Of a stretch of DNA of 64,000 nt, positions 23,836-32,600 are shown in pieces. The notes beneath the pieces are model-generated. The model did no database searches, was not told the DNA's origin, and saw nothing but the letters and a program-made list of their open reading frames with translations. Within the stretch, counting starts at the first letter, position 1, and each line of letters starts with the position of its first letter. The DNA lies in assembly GCA_964586175.1 (NCBI GenBank), contig CAZPGL010000001.1, forward strand, positions 62,001 to 126,000. The letters run 5' to 3'. This DNA is from CAZPGL01 sp964586175. GTDB taxonomy: Bacteria > Actinomycetota > Acidimicrobiia > Acidimicrobiales > MedAcidi-G1. The position numbers were made by a program, and so were the translations under genes.

Positions 23836-24423
23836 CTACCGGTCGTCGAGCGACCCTCCGGTTCCGGGTAGGTCGGCGGGCCGGTCCACGTCGACGAACG
23901 GCCCGGCGTCCGACATGACGACCTCGACGACGGTCAGGCCTGCGACGGCACGGTGTGGAGCCCGCTCCCCGGCCGTGAAGGCGGCGTGGAGCGGCCCTAG
24001 GGCCTCCGGTGGCCACCAGGCGTGCATCCACTGTCGTCGACCGTCCACGATGGGCACCACGACCGCTCCCTGGTGGCCGGCGGCGGTCTCGGCCACGGTG
24101 CTGACGGCCTCGGCCGAGGCGTCCGGAAGATCGCAGGACAGCACCATCACCGGGTGGACGCCGCCCCCGACGGTTCCGAGGGCGGTCACGATTCCTCCGA
24201 GTGGTCCTTCGCCGGGCCAACGGTCGGCCACGACGGTGAGGGCGTGTTCCTGGAGTCGTCGGGCGTCTCCGCCGACCACCATCACCGGGTCGGCCCCGGC
24301 GGATCGCAGGGCCTCGTAGGGGCGGGCCGCGAGGATGCCGCCGCCGAGCACGAGGGTCGCCTTATCGGCCCCCATGCGTCGACTGGCGCCGCCGGCCAGG
24401 ACCGCCCCGGCGAACCCGGTCAT
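23836..24423 (-). CDS. mobA: Molybdenum cofactor guanylyltransferase (MobA-like)
   Basis: Transfers GMP (or CMP in relatives) to molybdopterin. 195 residues with the nucleotidyltransferase signature LAGGASRRMGADKA at about 8-21, the GGI switch region GEGPLGGIVTAL (about 72) and the metal-binding CDLP (about 100). ATG at 24423 is 7 bases after the DUF3151 gene, so it is third in a minus-strand operon with a methyltransferase and DUF3151. MobA versus MocA (cytidylyl) cannot be separated with certainty by eye. The 108-base gap to the rhodanese gene shows no clear hairpin. Confidence 0.88.
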   Translation of the reverse strand: MTGFAGAVLAGGASRRMGADKATLVLGGGILAARPYEALRSAGADPVMVVGGDARRLQEHALTVVADRWPGEGPLGGIVTALGTVGGGVHPVMVLSCDLPDASAEAVSTVAETAAGHQGAVVVPIVDGRRQWMHAWWPPEALGPLHAAFTAGERAPHRAVAGLTVVEVVMSDAGPFVDVDRPADLPGTGGSLDDR

Positions 24424-24430
24424 CGTCGGG

Positions 24431-24874
24431 TCATCGGCCCGACGGCGGCCATTCGGGATCCAGTTGGAGGAGGAACTGGTTGCAACGGTCCCGCTCGTCG
24501 TTCTCACCGATCTGTTCGGCCCGCTCGGCCAGCCCGGCCAGGCACCGTAGGAAGCCCCGGTTGGCCGGCTCCGACCACCGGACGTACCCCGACCCCCGCC
24601 AACCGCTCTGACGAAGCCGGTCGAGGCCTCGGTGGTAACCGACCCGGTAGGCGGCGTATCCCTCGACGGGGTCGCGTCCGAGATCACCCAGGGTCGCCCA
24701 GCCGGCGGATACCGAGGGCCAACGGGCCACCACCGCCGCTACGGCGTCCCGTCGCTCGGCGATGGGTGCGGCCAGCGCGGCATCGAGCGATGCCACGAAT
24801 GCCGCCGGATCGGAGGCCAGGACCGTCTCGGGAGGGCCGGACGGTGTGAGGTGAACCGGTCGACTGTCGCTCAT
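24431..24874 (-). CDS. DUF3151 family protein
   Basis: 147 residues, soluble, helical. Contains the actinobacteria-specific DUF3151 signature GYHRGLDRLRQSGWRGSGYVRW in parts (GYHRGLD, GWRGSGYVRW, about 82-105) and ends in a short Trp/Pro region. ATG at 24874 overlaps the methyltransferase stop as ATGA. Function of the family is unknown; conservation only in actinobacteria supports the lineage. Confidence 0.88.
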   Translation of the reverse strand: MSDSRPVHLTPSGPPETVLASDPAAFVASLDAALAAPIAERRDAVAAVVARWPSVSAGWATLGDLGRDPVEGYAAYRVGYHRGLDRLRQSGWRGSGYVRWSEPANRGFLRCLAGLAERAEQIGENDERDRCNQFLLQLDPEWPPSGR

Positions 24875-25647
24875 GGCCGCTCACGGTAGCGGTCGACGCC
24901 CTGGCGCTCGCAGACCAGCACCAGCAGACGGGGGATGCGGCCGACGACTCCGGCTGCCTGCGATGCATCCAGGAAGCCGACGGGTGGCTCAGGCTCGACC
25001 ATGCGGCAGAGTTGCAGGCCGGCTGCGGCGAGGGCGTTCACGTACCGGCTGAGCGGCCGGTGCACGAACGGCAGGAACACCCCGTGATCCACCTGCTCCA
25101 TCTCCAGCGACTCGTCGAGATAGGGCCCGATCCGCCAGTAGGTCTCGGGCGGGTCGAGGAGGTGGTCGTCGATCCACCCACTGCCCGGCGTCTGGATGAA
25201 CGGGTGGTTCAGCAGGAACACGAACCGACCGCCGGGCCGCAGCACCCGGGCCACCTCGGCGACCGCTGCGTCGACGTCGGTGATGTGCTCGAAGACGAGG
25301 CAAGCCACCGCGGCGTCGAAGGCTCCTGCGGCGAACGGCATGGCGCCGGCAGCCGCCCGTGCATAGGCCGGGCCCCCGCCCCGCCGCACGGCCTCCTCGG
25401 CCTGGGCCCGGGCCGGGTCGAAGCCCACGACCGCCGCCGCCCCTGTCGAGGCCAACAGGCGGGACAACTGTCCCTCCCCGCAGCCGATGTCCAGCACCCG
25501 GACGGGACCGGTCATCCGTTCGGCCAGCAGGTCGACGGCCAGCGGCAGGATCAGATCGCGGTACTCGACGTCGGCGCCCTGGGTGAACCCGGCCTGCCAC
25601 CATGCCGCATGGGTCTCCCACGCCTCGAATCCCGTCACGTCCTCCAC
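24871..25647 (-). CDS. Class I SAM-dependent methyltransferase
   Basis: 258 residues with a type 11 methyltransferase core: motif I VLDIGCGEGQLSRLL (about 49), acidic loop GFDPARA (about 72), VACLVFEHITDVDAAVAEVARVL region (about 108-130) and RPGGRFVFL. The GTG at 25647 is taken as start; a second GTG at 25638 follows too close to GGAGG. First gene of the operon with DUF3151 and mobA. Substrate unknown; the small-molecule type fold says no more. Confidence 0.85.
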   Translation of the reverse strand: MEDVTGFEAWETHAAWWQAGFTQGADVEYRDLILPLAVDLLAERMTGPVRVLDIGCGEGQLSRLLASTGAAAVVGFDPARAQAEEAVRRGGGPAYARAAAGAMPFAAGAFDAAVACLVFEHITDVDAAVAEVARVLRPGGRFVFLLNHPFIQTPGSGWIDDHLLDPPETYWRIGPYLDESLEMEQVDHGVFLPFVHRPLSRYVNALAAAGLQLCRMVEPEPPVGFLDASQAAGVVGRIPRLLVLVCERQGVDRYRERP

Positions 25648-25679
25648 GGCAGTAAGCGTGCCACGAATCGCCGCGCACC

Positions 25680-25685
25680 TAGGCT
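25680..25685 (+). promoter_or_regulatory. Putative -10 element of the EamA transporter gene
   Basis: TAGGCT, 8 bases before ATG at 25694. Predicts a leaderless mRNA. Confidence 0.6.
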
Positions 25686-25693
25686 GCCCGTCC

Positions 25694-26521
25694 ATGGCCG
25701 CCGTCCTCGCCCTCTGCAGCGCGCTCCTCTTTGGGACCGGCGACTTCGCCGGAGGTCTGGCGGCCCGCCGGACCGCGGTGTTCCGTGTCATGGCGTCGTC
25801 CCACCTGCTCGGGCTGGCGCTGGTCGTCGCCCTGACCCCGCTGCTGGCCGACGAGTTCCGGGCCGTCGACTTCGGCTGGGGCGTCTTCGCCGGCGGGTTC
25901 GGACTGGTCGGGTTGGCCCTCCTCTACCGGGGGCTCAGCCAGGGGCCGATGGCCGTCGTGGCCCCGATCACCGCCGTCACCTCGGCCGCGGTCCCCGTGG
26001 CGTGGGGGGTGGCCTTCGGCGAAGACCTGTCGCGCCTCCACACCATCGGCATCCTGTTCGGCCTCATTGCCATCGCCTGTGTCTCCCGCGACGGCTCCGG
26101 TGGCTCAGCGTCACCAGGGCTGATCCTCGAGTCCCTCCTGGCCGGCGTCAACTTCGCCGCCTTCTTCATCATCATGGATGCCACCGACCCGGCTACCGAA
26201 CCCTGGCCGCTGGTGGGTGCCCGGGTGGCCACGGTCACGACCATGGTCGTCATCGCCGTCGTCGGGCGTCGGCGCTTCTTCCCGGCCCGCACCGAGGCAC
26301 CCTTGATCGTCGTGGCCGGGGCGTGCGACACCTTGGCCAACCTGGCGTTCCTGATGGCTGTCCACCGCGGCCTGCTGAGCCTGGTGTCGGTGCTCAGCTC
26401 GCTGTACCCGGCGGTTACCGTGCTGCTGGCCCGCTGGGTGCTCCGGGAACGGGTCCGGCCCGTGCAGATCGTGGGCCTCGCCGGCGCTCTGGCCGCCACC
26501 ATGTGCATCGCCGTCGGGTAG
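25694..26521 (+). CDS. EamA/DMT-superfamily transporter
   Basis: 275 residues with about ten hydrophobic segments arranged as two EamA repeats (about 2-130 and 145-275), the drug/metabolite transporter layout. The first repeat starts ALCSALLFGTGDFAGG and ends ITAVTSAAVPVAWG; the second has LVSVLSSLYPAVTVLLARW, the typical SSLYP element. Exports or imports an unidentified small metabolite through the cytoplasmic membrane. Own leaderless promoter, convergent with uvrC 12 bases away. Confidence 0.9.
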   Translation: MAAVLALCSALLFGTGDFAGGLAARRTAVFRVMASSHLLGLALVVALTPLLADEFRAVDFGWGVFAGGFGLVGLALLYRGLSQGPMAVVAPITAVTSAAVPVAWGVAFGEDLSRLHTIGILFGLIAIACVSRDGSGGSASPGLILESLLAGVNFAAFFIIMDATDPATEPWPLVGARVATVTTMVVIAVVGRRRFFPARTEAPLIVVAGACDTLANLAFLMAVHRGLLSLVSVLSSLYPAVTVLLARWVLRERVRPVQIVGLAGALAATMCIAVG

Positions 26522-26533
26522 ACGGCCGGCACG

Positions 26534-28399
26534 TCATGACGCCGTGGACGAGACCTTGGCGTACACCGCTTCGCCCACTGCGTCGGGAAGCCACGGAACC
26601 GCGAGCAGATCCTCGAGCGACGCCCGCTGGACGGCCCGGACCCCTCCGAACGTCTTCACCAACCGCTTGGTCCGGGCCGGACCCAGGCCGGGAATGCCGT
26701 CCAGCACCGAGCCGGTCATGCGTCGGCTGCGCAACCTGCGGTGATAGCCGATTGCGAACCGGTGGGACTCGTCGCGGACCCGCTGCAGGAGGTAGAGCGC
26801 TTCGGCGTCCCGCGATAGGGAAACCGGGGCGGGCCGACCAGGGCGGTACACCTCCTCGAAACGCTTGGCGAGGGCGGCCACCGGGATCCGGTCGGTCAGA
26901 CCCAGCGACTCGACGACCCTGACCGCCACCCCCAGCTGTCCCTGGCCCCCGTCGACCAACAGGAGCTGGGGCGGATAGGCGAAACGTCCCGGCCGGTCGC
27001 CGACGGGGGCGGTCTGCTCGGCGAGGAATGCCGTCAGGCGGCGGGTCAGGACCTCCTCCATGGCCGCGTAATCGTCGTTGCCGTCGACATGGCGTAGACG
27101 GAAGTGTCGGTACTCCCCCGTGTTGGGTAGGCCGTCCTCGAACACGACCATGGAACCCACGTAGTCGGTGCCTTGGAGATGGCTCATGTCGAAGCATTCG
27201 ATCCGGAGCGGGGCCGACGGGAGGTCCAGGGCCTCCTGGAGTTCGTTGAGGGCCCGGGCCCGTGTGTTGTGGTCGGCGGCCCGCTTCAGCCGATGGCGCA
27301 CGAACGCTTCGTCGGCGTTGCGGGTGACCGTCGCCGCCAGTTCCCGGCGGCCGCCCCGCCGGGGCACCCGGATCCCGACCTTGGTGCCCCGTAGCGAGCC
27401 CAACCAGGCGGCCAGCAGCTCGGGATCCGCCGGGTCGACGGGCACAAGGACAGTCTTGGGCACCCCCTGGACGGGTTCGCTGCGGTAGTGGGCGGCGATG
27501 ACCTCTGCCATCAGGTCGGTGTCGTCGAGGTCGTCGCGGCACTCCACGACGAAGCCCTTCCGCCCGACCACCCGGCCGTGACGCACGTAGAAGACCTGGA
27601 TGGACCGTTCCAGCTCGTCGCCGGCCCAGCCGAACACGTCGAGGTCCTCATCGCCCGCCGCCACCATCTGCTGCCGCTCGGCGGCTCGGCGGACGCTGCC
27701 GAGCCGGTCTCGGTGGCGGGCCGCGGCTTCGAACTCGAGGTTTTCGGACGCCGTGGCCATCTCGTCCTCGAGGCGCCGCTCGATCTCGTCGGTGTCGCCG
27801 CCGACCACCCGCATGAGGTCCTCGACAATCGCGGTGTAGTCCTCTGGAGTCACCGCTCCGACACATGGTCCGGCGCACTTCTCGATGTGGAACAGCAGGC
27901 ACGGGCGGCCCAGCCGTTGATGTTCGGCCATGGTGGTGTCGGTACAGGTCCGCACCGGGAAGGTCCGCAGCAGGAGGTCCAGTGTGTCGCGGATGGCGCC
28001 GGCGTGGCCGTAGGGCCCGAAGTAGCGCACCCCGCGTCGCCTTCGCCCCCGCGTGACCATCACCCGCGGCCACGCCTGGTCGACGGTGACGGCGAGGAAC
28101 GGATAGCTCTTGTCGTCCTTCAGGTCGACGTTGTAGCGGGGGTCGTGGGTCTGGATCAGGCTGAACTCCAGCATCAGCGCCTCGAGTTCGTTGGCCACCT
28201 GGATCCACTCGACCGATGCCGCCTCGTCCAACATCTGGGTGGTGCGGGCGGCCAGGCGGTCCCGGCGGCCGAAGTAGCTTCCCACCCGGTGCCGGAGGCT
28301 CTTGGCCTTTCCCACGTACAGGACCCGTCCGTCGGCATCCAGGAATTGGTACGAGCCGGGCGCATCGGGGATGGTGCGGGCCGGCGGACGCTCGAGCAT
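26534..28399 (-). CDS. uvrC: UvrABC excinuclease subunit C
   Basis: Makes the 3' and 5' incisions around a lesion in nucleotide excision repair. 621 residues. GIY-YIG nuclease at about 12-90 (PGSYQFLDADGRVLYVGKA), UvrB-binding UVR motif at about 205-240, RNase H-like nuclease at about 380-540 (ECFDMSHLQGTDYVGSMV; LLVDGGQGQL) and C-terminal helix-hairpin-helix pair (about 570-610, IPGLGPARTKRLVKTF). ATG at 28399 lies 6 bases after TACGCT. In this genome uvrC lies within 1.3 kb of uvrA-uvrB, separated only by nadA. Confidence 0.97.
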   Translation of the reverse strand: MLERPPARTIPDAPGSYQFLDADGRVLYVGKAKSLRHRVGSYFGRRDRLAARTTQMLDEAASVEWIQVANELEALMLEFSLIQTHDPRYNVDLKDDKSYPFLAVTVDQAWPRVMVTRGRRRRGVRYFGPYGHAGAIRDTLDLLLRTFPVRTCTDTTMAEHQRLGRPCLLFHIEKCAGPCVGAVTPEDYTAIVEDLMRVVGGDTDEIERRLEDEMATASENLEFEAAARHRDRLGSVRRAAERQQMVAAGDEDLDVFGWAGDELERSIQVFYVRHGRVVGRKGFVVECRDDLDDTDLMAEVIAAHYRSEPVQGVPKTVLVPVDPADPELLAAWLGSLRGTKVGIRVPRRGGRRELAATVTRNADEAFVRHRLKRAADHNTRARALNELQEALDLPSAPLRIECFDMSHLQGTDYVGSMVVFEDGLPNTGEYRHFRLRHVDGNDDYAAMEEVLTRRLTAFLAEQTAPVGDRPGRFAYPPQLLLVDGGQGQLGVAVRVVESLGLTDRIPVAALAKRFEEVYRPGRPAPVSLSRDAEALYLLQRVRDESHRFAIGYHRRLRSRRMTGSVLDGIPGLGPARTKRLVKTFGGVRAVQRASLEDLLAVPWLPDAVGEAVYAKVSSTAS

Positions 28400-28405
28400 G
28401 TGTGC

Positions 28406-28411
28406 AGCGTA
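28406..28411 (-). promoter_or_regulatory. Putative -10 element of uvrC
   Basis: TACGCT on the minus strand, 6 bases before ATG at 28399; predicts a leaderless mRNA. Divergent from the nadA promoter. Confidence 0.6.
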
Positions 28412-28451
28412 GATCGGCGGCGGGGTTGGGCTTGTGGTCGCTCCCGTGCCC

Positions 28452-28457
28452 TACACT
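28452..28457 (+). promoter_or_regulatory. Putative -10 element of nadA
   Basis: TACACT about 107 bases before the nadA ATG, implying a transcript start near 28464 and a leader of about 100 bases, exceptional for this window. Confidence 0.45.
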
Positions 28458-28459
28458 GG

Positions 28460-28563
28460 TGTCTGCCGGCTTGGTTTCCGGCGACATATCTGTTCCTGAG
28501 GCCGACAACCCCGTGGCGAGGCGACCAAGCTGCCCCCACCGGCCGTCAATCGGGAACTTCGAC
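28460..28563 (+). ncRNA. Structured nadA leader, candidate cis-regulatory RNA
   Basis: The leader can fold into P1, TGTC-T-GCCGG (28460-28469) with CCGGCGACA (28478-28486), whose loop CTTGGT (28470-28475) is exactly complementary to ACCAAG (28524-28529). That second site lies inside P2: GTTCC (28492-28496) with GGAAC (28553-28557), and GGCCG (28500-28504) with CGGCC (28540-28544). The 3' strand of P2 holds GGGA, eight bases before ATG, so P2 would hide the ribosome-binding site and the loop-loop contact could toggle it. This is the layout of a translational riboswitch; I do not recognise a known class. If transcription starts at 28464, the outer TGTC pairing of P1 is lost. Covariation is untested. 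Confidence 0.45.
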
Positions 28564-29673
28564 ATGCGAGGTCCTGCACCGATGCTCCGACTACAGGCGC
28601 CGCTCCCCGAGCGGTTCATCGACGATGGTCCGGCCAACTCGGCCCGTATCGCCGCGGCCAAGGCCGCCCTGGGTGACCGGGTGTTCATCCTCGGCCACCA
28701 CTACCAACGCGATGAGGTCATGTGCTGGGCCGACGCCCGAGGCGACTCCTTCCGTCTCTCCCAGCTCGCCCAGGAACACCCCGAAGCCGAGTACATCGTG
28801 TTCTGCGGTGTCCACTTCATGGCCGAGTCGGCCGACATCCTGACCGGCGACGATCAGCAGGTGATCCTGCCCGACCTGAACGCCGGATGTTCGATGGCCG
28901 ACATGGCCGACCTCGACGAGGTCGAGGAGGCCTGGGATGAGATTGGTCGGGTCACCGACATCGAGCGGGTGGTGCCCATCACCTACATGAACTCGTCGGC
29001 CGCCCTCAAGGCGTTCGTCGGCGAGCAGGGTGGTGCCGTATGCACGTCGAGCAACGCCCGGGCGGTGCTCGACTGGGCGTTCCGTCGAGGCGACAAGGTG
29101 CTGTTCTTCCCCGATCAGCACCTGGGCCGCAACACGGGTGTGGCCATGGGGCACGCCGTGACCGACATGGCGGTCTGGGATCCGCGGCGGAGCGTCGGTG
29201 GATTGTCCGACGCCGAGATCAAGGGAGCGGCGTTCCTGCTGTGGCGTGGCCACTGTTCGGTCCACCAGCGCTTCCGGCCCGAACACGTCGCCGCATTCCG
29301 CTCCGAGCATCCCGACGGCATCGTCATCGTCCATCCGGAGTGTGCCCACGAGACCGTGGAGCTCGCCGACCAGGTGGGGTCCACCGACGCCATCATCCGG
29401 GCCGTGGCCGCCGCCGATACGGGCTCGGCCATCGGCATCGGCACCGAGATCCATCTGGTGCACCGGCTGGCCGGCGAACACCCCGACAAGCGCATCGTGT
29501 CCCTCGACCCGATGGTCTGCCCGTGCTCCACCATGTTCCGGATCGACGCCGCCCATCTGGCGTGGGTGCTCGAAGGCCTCGTCGAAGGGCGGGTGGAGAA
29601 CCGCATCACCGTTCCCGCCGAGACCCAGCACTGGGCCCGCGTCGCCCTGGACCGGATGCTCAGCATCACCTGA
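28564..29673 (+). CDS. nadA: Quinolinate synthase
   Basis: [4Fe-4S] enzyme condensing iminoaspartate with dihydroxyacetone phosphate to quinolinate in de novo NAD synthesis. 369 residues. ILGHHYQRDEV (about 40), CGVHFMAESADIL (about 81), DLNAGCSMAD (about 101), HPECAHE (about 257) and PMVCPCSTMF (about 318) supply substrate and cluster residues. ATG at 28564 is favoured because GGGA stands 8 bases upstream; ATG at 28582 is an alternative. nadB and nadC are not in the window, so nadA is a single-gene unit with its own long leader. Convergent with uvrA, 17 bases apart. Confidence 0.95.
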   Translation: MRGPAPMLRLQAPLPERFIDDGPANSARIAAAKAALGDRVFILGHHYQRDEVMCWADARGDSFRLSQLAQEHPEAEYIVFCGVHFMAESADILTGDDQQVILPDLNAGCSMADMADLDEVEEAWDEIGRVTDIERVVPITYMNSSAALKAFVGEQGGAVCTSSNARAVLDWAFRRGDKVLFFPDQHLGRNTGVAMGHAVTDMAVWDPRRSVGGLSDAEIKGAAFLLWRGHCSVHQRFRPEHVAAFRSEHPDGIVIVHPECAHETVELADQVGSTDAIIRAVAAADTGSAIGIGTEIHLVHRLAGEHPDKRIVSLDPMVCPCSTMFRIDAAHLAWVLEGLVEGRVENRITVPAETQHWARVALDRMLSIT

Positions 29674-29690
29674 CCCCGGCCGGGATCCGG

Positions 29691-32549
29691 CTAGCCGCCC
29701 AGCAGGTGGCGAAGGTGGCGGCCGGTGTGACTGTCGGCCACCTCCACGATCTCCTCAGGTGTTCCGGTGGCGACGATGGTGCCGCCACCTGACCCGCCCT
29801 CCGGCCCGAGGTCGATCACCCAGTCGGCGGTCTTGACGACGTCCAGGTTGTGCTCGATGACGATGACGGTGTTGCCCTGGTCGACCAGCCGGCTGAGGAC
29901 GCCCAGCAGCTTGCGGACATCCTCGAAGTGGAGGCCGGTGGTCGGCTCGTCGAGGATGTAGACGGTGTGCCCGGTCGGGCGTTTGGCCAGTTCGGCCGCC
30001 AACTTGACCCGCTGGGCCTCACCACCCGAGAGGGTGGGTGCCGGCTGACCCAGCCGGATGTAGCCCAGGCCGACATCGACGAGGGTCTGCATGTGCCGGG
30101 TGATGGCCGGCTGCCGGTCGAAGAAGTCCAGCGCCGTTTCACACGGCATGTCGAGGATGTCCGCGATGGTCCGGCCCTTGAACTCGATGTCCAGAGTGTC
30201 GCGGTTGTAGCGACGCCCCTTGCACACCTCGCAGGGCACGTAGACGTCGGGCAGGAAATGCATCTCGATCCGGAGGGTGCCGTCGCCGGCGCACGCCTCG
30301 CACCGGCCGCCCTTCACGTTGAAGCTGAACCGGCCCGGCTGATAGCCGCGCACCCGGGACTCCTCGGTCTTGGCGAACAGCTTCCGGACGTGGTCGAACA
30401 CGTTGGTGTAGGTCGCGGCGTTCGAGCGCGGGGTACGACCGATGGGCGCCTGGTCGATGTTGATGACCTTGTCCACGGCCTCCGCCCCGTCGAGGGCCGT
30501 GTGAAGACCCGGAGGCACCTTCGAGCGGTAGACGGCCTGCATGAGCGCCTTGTGGAGGATCTCGTTGACGAGGGTCGACTTGCCCGATCCGGAGACGCCT
30601 GTGACGGCCACGAAGCACCCCAGCGGGAACCCGACGTCGAGGTCCGCGAGGTTGTGCTCCCTGGCCCCCCGGACGATCAGGTGGGGGCCATCGGCCGGCC
30701 GCCGCGCCTCCGGCACCGGAATCGACCGGGTGCCGGCCAGGTACCGGCCGGTGAGGGACGCCTTGGCCCTGGTGAGGCCGGGGACGGGTCCCTCGTAGAC
30801 CACGGCCCCGCCGTGTTCACCGGCACCGGGCCCGATGTCGACCACGTGGTCGGCGGCGCGGATGGTCTCCTCGTCGTGTTCGACGACGATCACCGTGTTG
30901 CCGAGGTCGCGCAGCCTCACGAGGGTCTCGATGAGGCGCTGGTTGTCCCGTTGGTGCAGGCCGATCGAAGGCTCGTCGAGGACGTAGAGCACCCCGACCA
31001 GGCCGCTTCCGATCTGTGAGGCCAGCCGGATCCGCTGGGCCTCGCCGCCGGCCAGGGTGGCCGCCGAGCGGGACAGCGACAGGTAGTCGAGGCCCACGTC
31101 GAGCAGGAACCCGAGGCGGGCGTTGACCTCCTTGAGCACCGGCTCGGCGATGATGGCCTCCCGGTCGGTCAGCTCCAGGCCGGCCAGAACCTTGGCCGCC
31201 TCACCGATCGGCAGCCCGCAGATGTCGTGGATGGAGTGACCGTCGATGGTCACCGCGAGGGACAGCGGGTTGAGGCGGGCACCCGAGCAGGCCGGGCAGG
31301 CCACCTGTCGCATGTAGCCCTCGATCTGGTCGCGCTGGCTGTCGGTCTCGGCGTCCTGGTGGCGGCGCCGCAGGTAGGGCATCACCCCCTCGAAGTGGGC
31401 CGAGTAGACCCGGCTGCGCCCGAACCGGTTCTTGTAGCGGACCTGAACCCGGTCCTTGAGCCCTCCGTCGAGCAGGAGTCGTTGGTGGCGGGCCGACAGG
31501 CGTCGCCAGGCGGTGTCCCGGTCGATGCCCTGGTCGTCGGCCACCGCTTCGATGAGCCGGGCGAAGTAGCGGTTGCGTCCGCCCGACCATGGAGCGATGG
31601 CACCTTCGTCGAGGCTCAGGTCGGGGTTGGGAACCACCAGCTGCGGGTCGACCTCGAACACCGAGCCCAAGCCATCGCAGTGGTCGCAGGCGCCGTACGG
31701 GCTGTTGAACGAGAAGTTGCGGGGGGCCAGCTCGTCGAACGACTTGCCGTCGCTGGGGCGCGAGAGGTGCTGGCTGAACACGATGGTCTGGGGTTCGGCG
31801 TCGCGGTCCCGGTCCTGCTTGTCGTCGGGATGGGGGACGACTTGGATCTCGGCGACCCCTTCGGCCAGGGCCAGTGCGGCCTCCATGGATTCGGTGAGAC
31901 GCTGCTCGATGCCGTCCCGGAGCACGAGACGGTCGACGACGACGAGGATGGTGTGCTGTTCGTAGCGGGCCAGGTCGAGGTCGTCGCCGAGTTCGTGGAT
32001 CTCGCCGTCGACGATGGCCCGGCTGAACCCCTGGCCCGCCAGGTCGGCGAGCAGGGTGTCGTAGGTGCCCTTGCGTCCCCGCACAACCGGCGCCAGCACC
32101 TGGAACCGGGTTCCCTCATCCATCTCGAGGACCCGATCCACGATCTGTTGGGGGGTCTGTCGGGTCAGGCGCTCGCCGGTCTCGGGGTCGTGGGGCACGC
32201 CGATCCTGGCGTACAGGAGCCGCAGGTAGTCGTAGACCTCGGTGATCGTGCCGACGGTTGATCGTGGATTCCGCGAGGCGCTCTTCTGGTCGATCGAGAT
32301 GGCCGGGGACAGGCCTTCGATGAAGTCGACGTCGGGCTTGTCCATCTGGCCCAGGAACTGCCGGGCGTAGGCCGACAGGGACTCGACGTACCGGCGCTGG
32401 CCTTCGGCGTAGATCGTGTCGAAGGCGAGGGACGACTTGCCCGAACCCGAGATGCCGGTGAACACGATCAGCTGGTCGCGTGGCAGGTCGAGGTCGACGT
32501 CGCGCAGGTTGTGCTCCCGCGCTCCGCGGACGATCAGTCGTTCGGACAC
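29691..32549 (-). CDS. uvrA: UvrABC excinuclease subunit A
   Basis: Damage-recognition ATPase of nucleotide excision repair. 952 residues, with two ABC ATPase halves: Walker A GISGSGKSSLAFD (about 32) and GVSGSGKSTLVNE (about 650), signature LSGGEAQRVKLA and Walker B in both. The second zinc module is intact (CEACAGDG, CEVCKGR). In the first, the leading CxxC of UvrA (ACPxCG) is replaced by SRPSDG while the trailing CDHCDG is kept, so this zinc site is probably lost. GTG at 32549 follows TAGGCT by 7 bases. Downstream of uvrB, same strand. Confidence 0.97.
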   Translation of the reverse strand: MSERLIVRGAREHNLRDVDLDLPRDQLIVFTGISGSGKSSLAFDTIYAEGQRRYVESLSAYARQFLGQMDKPDVDFIEGLSPAISIDQKSASRNPRSTVGTITEVYDYLRLLYARIGVPHDPETGERLTRQTPQQIVDRVLEMDEGTRFQVLAPVVRGRKGTYDTLLADLAGQGFSRAIVDGEIHELGDDLDLARYEQHTILVVVDRLVLRDGIEQRLTESMEAALALAEGVAEIQVVPHPDDKQDRDRDAEPQTIVFSQHLSRPSDGKSFDELAPRNFSFNSPYGACDHCDGLGSVFEVDPQLVVPNPDLSLDEGAIAPWSGGRNRYFARLIEAVADDQGIDRDTAWRRLSARHQRLLLDGGLKDRVQVRYKNRFGRSRVYSAHFEGVMPYLRRRHQDAETDSQRDQIEGYMRQVACPACSGARLNPLSLAVTIDGHSIHDICGLPIGEAAKVLAGLELTDREAIIAEPVLKEVNARLGFLLDVGLDYLSLSRSAATLAGGEAQRIRLASQIGSGLVGVLYVLDEPSIGLHQRDNQRLIETLVRLRDLGNTVIVVEHDEETIRAADHVVDIGPGAGEHGGAVVYEGPVPGLTRAKASLTGRYLAGTRSIPVPEARRPADGPHLIVRGAREHNLADLDVGFPLGCFVAVTGVSGSGKSTLVNEILHKALMQAVYRSKVPPGLHTALDGAEAVDKVINIDQAPIGRTPRSNAATYTNVFDHVRKLFAKTEESRVRGYQPGRFSFNVKGGRCEACAGDGTLRIEMHFLPDVYVPCEVCKGRRYNRDTLDIEFKGRTIADILDMPCETALDFFDRQPAITRHMQTLVDVGLGYIRLGQPAPTLSGGEAQRVKLAAELAKRPTGHTVYILDEPTTGLHFEDVRKLLGVLSRLVDQGNTVIVIEHNLDVVKTADWVIDLGPEGGSGGGTIVATGTPEEIVEVADSHTGRHLRHLLGG

Positions 32550-32556
32550 CGCGGCG

Positions 32557-32562
32557 AGCCTA
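32557..32562 (-). promoter_or_regulatory. Putative -10 element of uvrA
   Basis: TAGGCT on the minus strand, 7 bases before the GTG start; lies in the 51-base uvrB-uvrA gap. Predicts a leaderless uvrA mRNA separate from uvrB. Confidence 0.6.
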
Positions 32563-32600
32563 ACGGTGGAACCGGGCGCCGATCTGCGCCGGCCGGTCGG

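Noticed and set aside
28460..28563. nadA leader as a T-box, TPP, cobalamin or SAM riboswitch
   Set aside because: None of their conserved sequence elements is present; it can only be called a candidate of unknown class.
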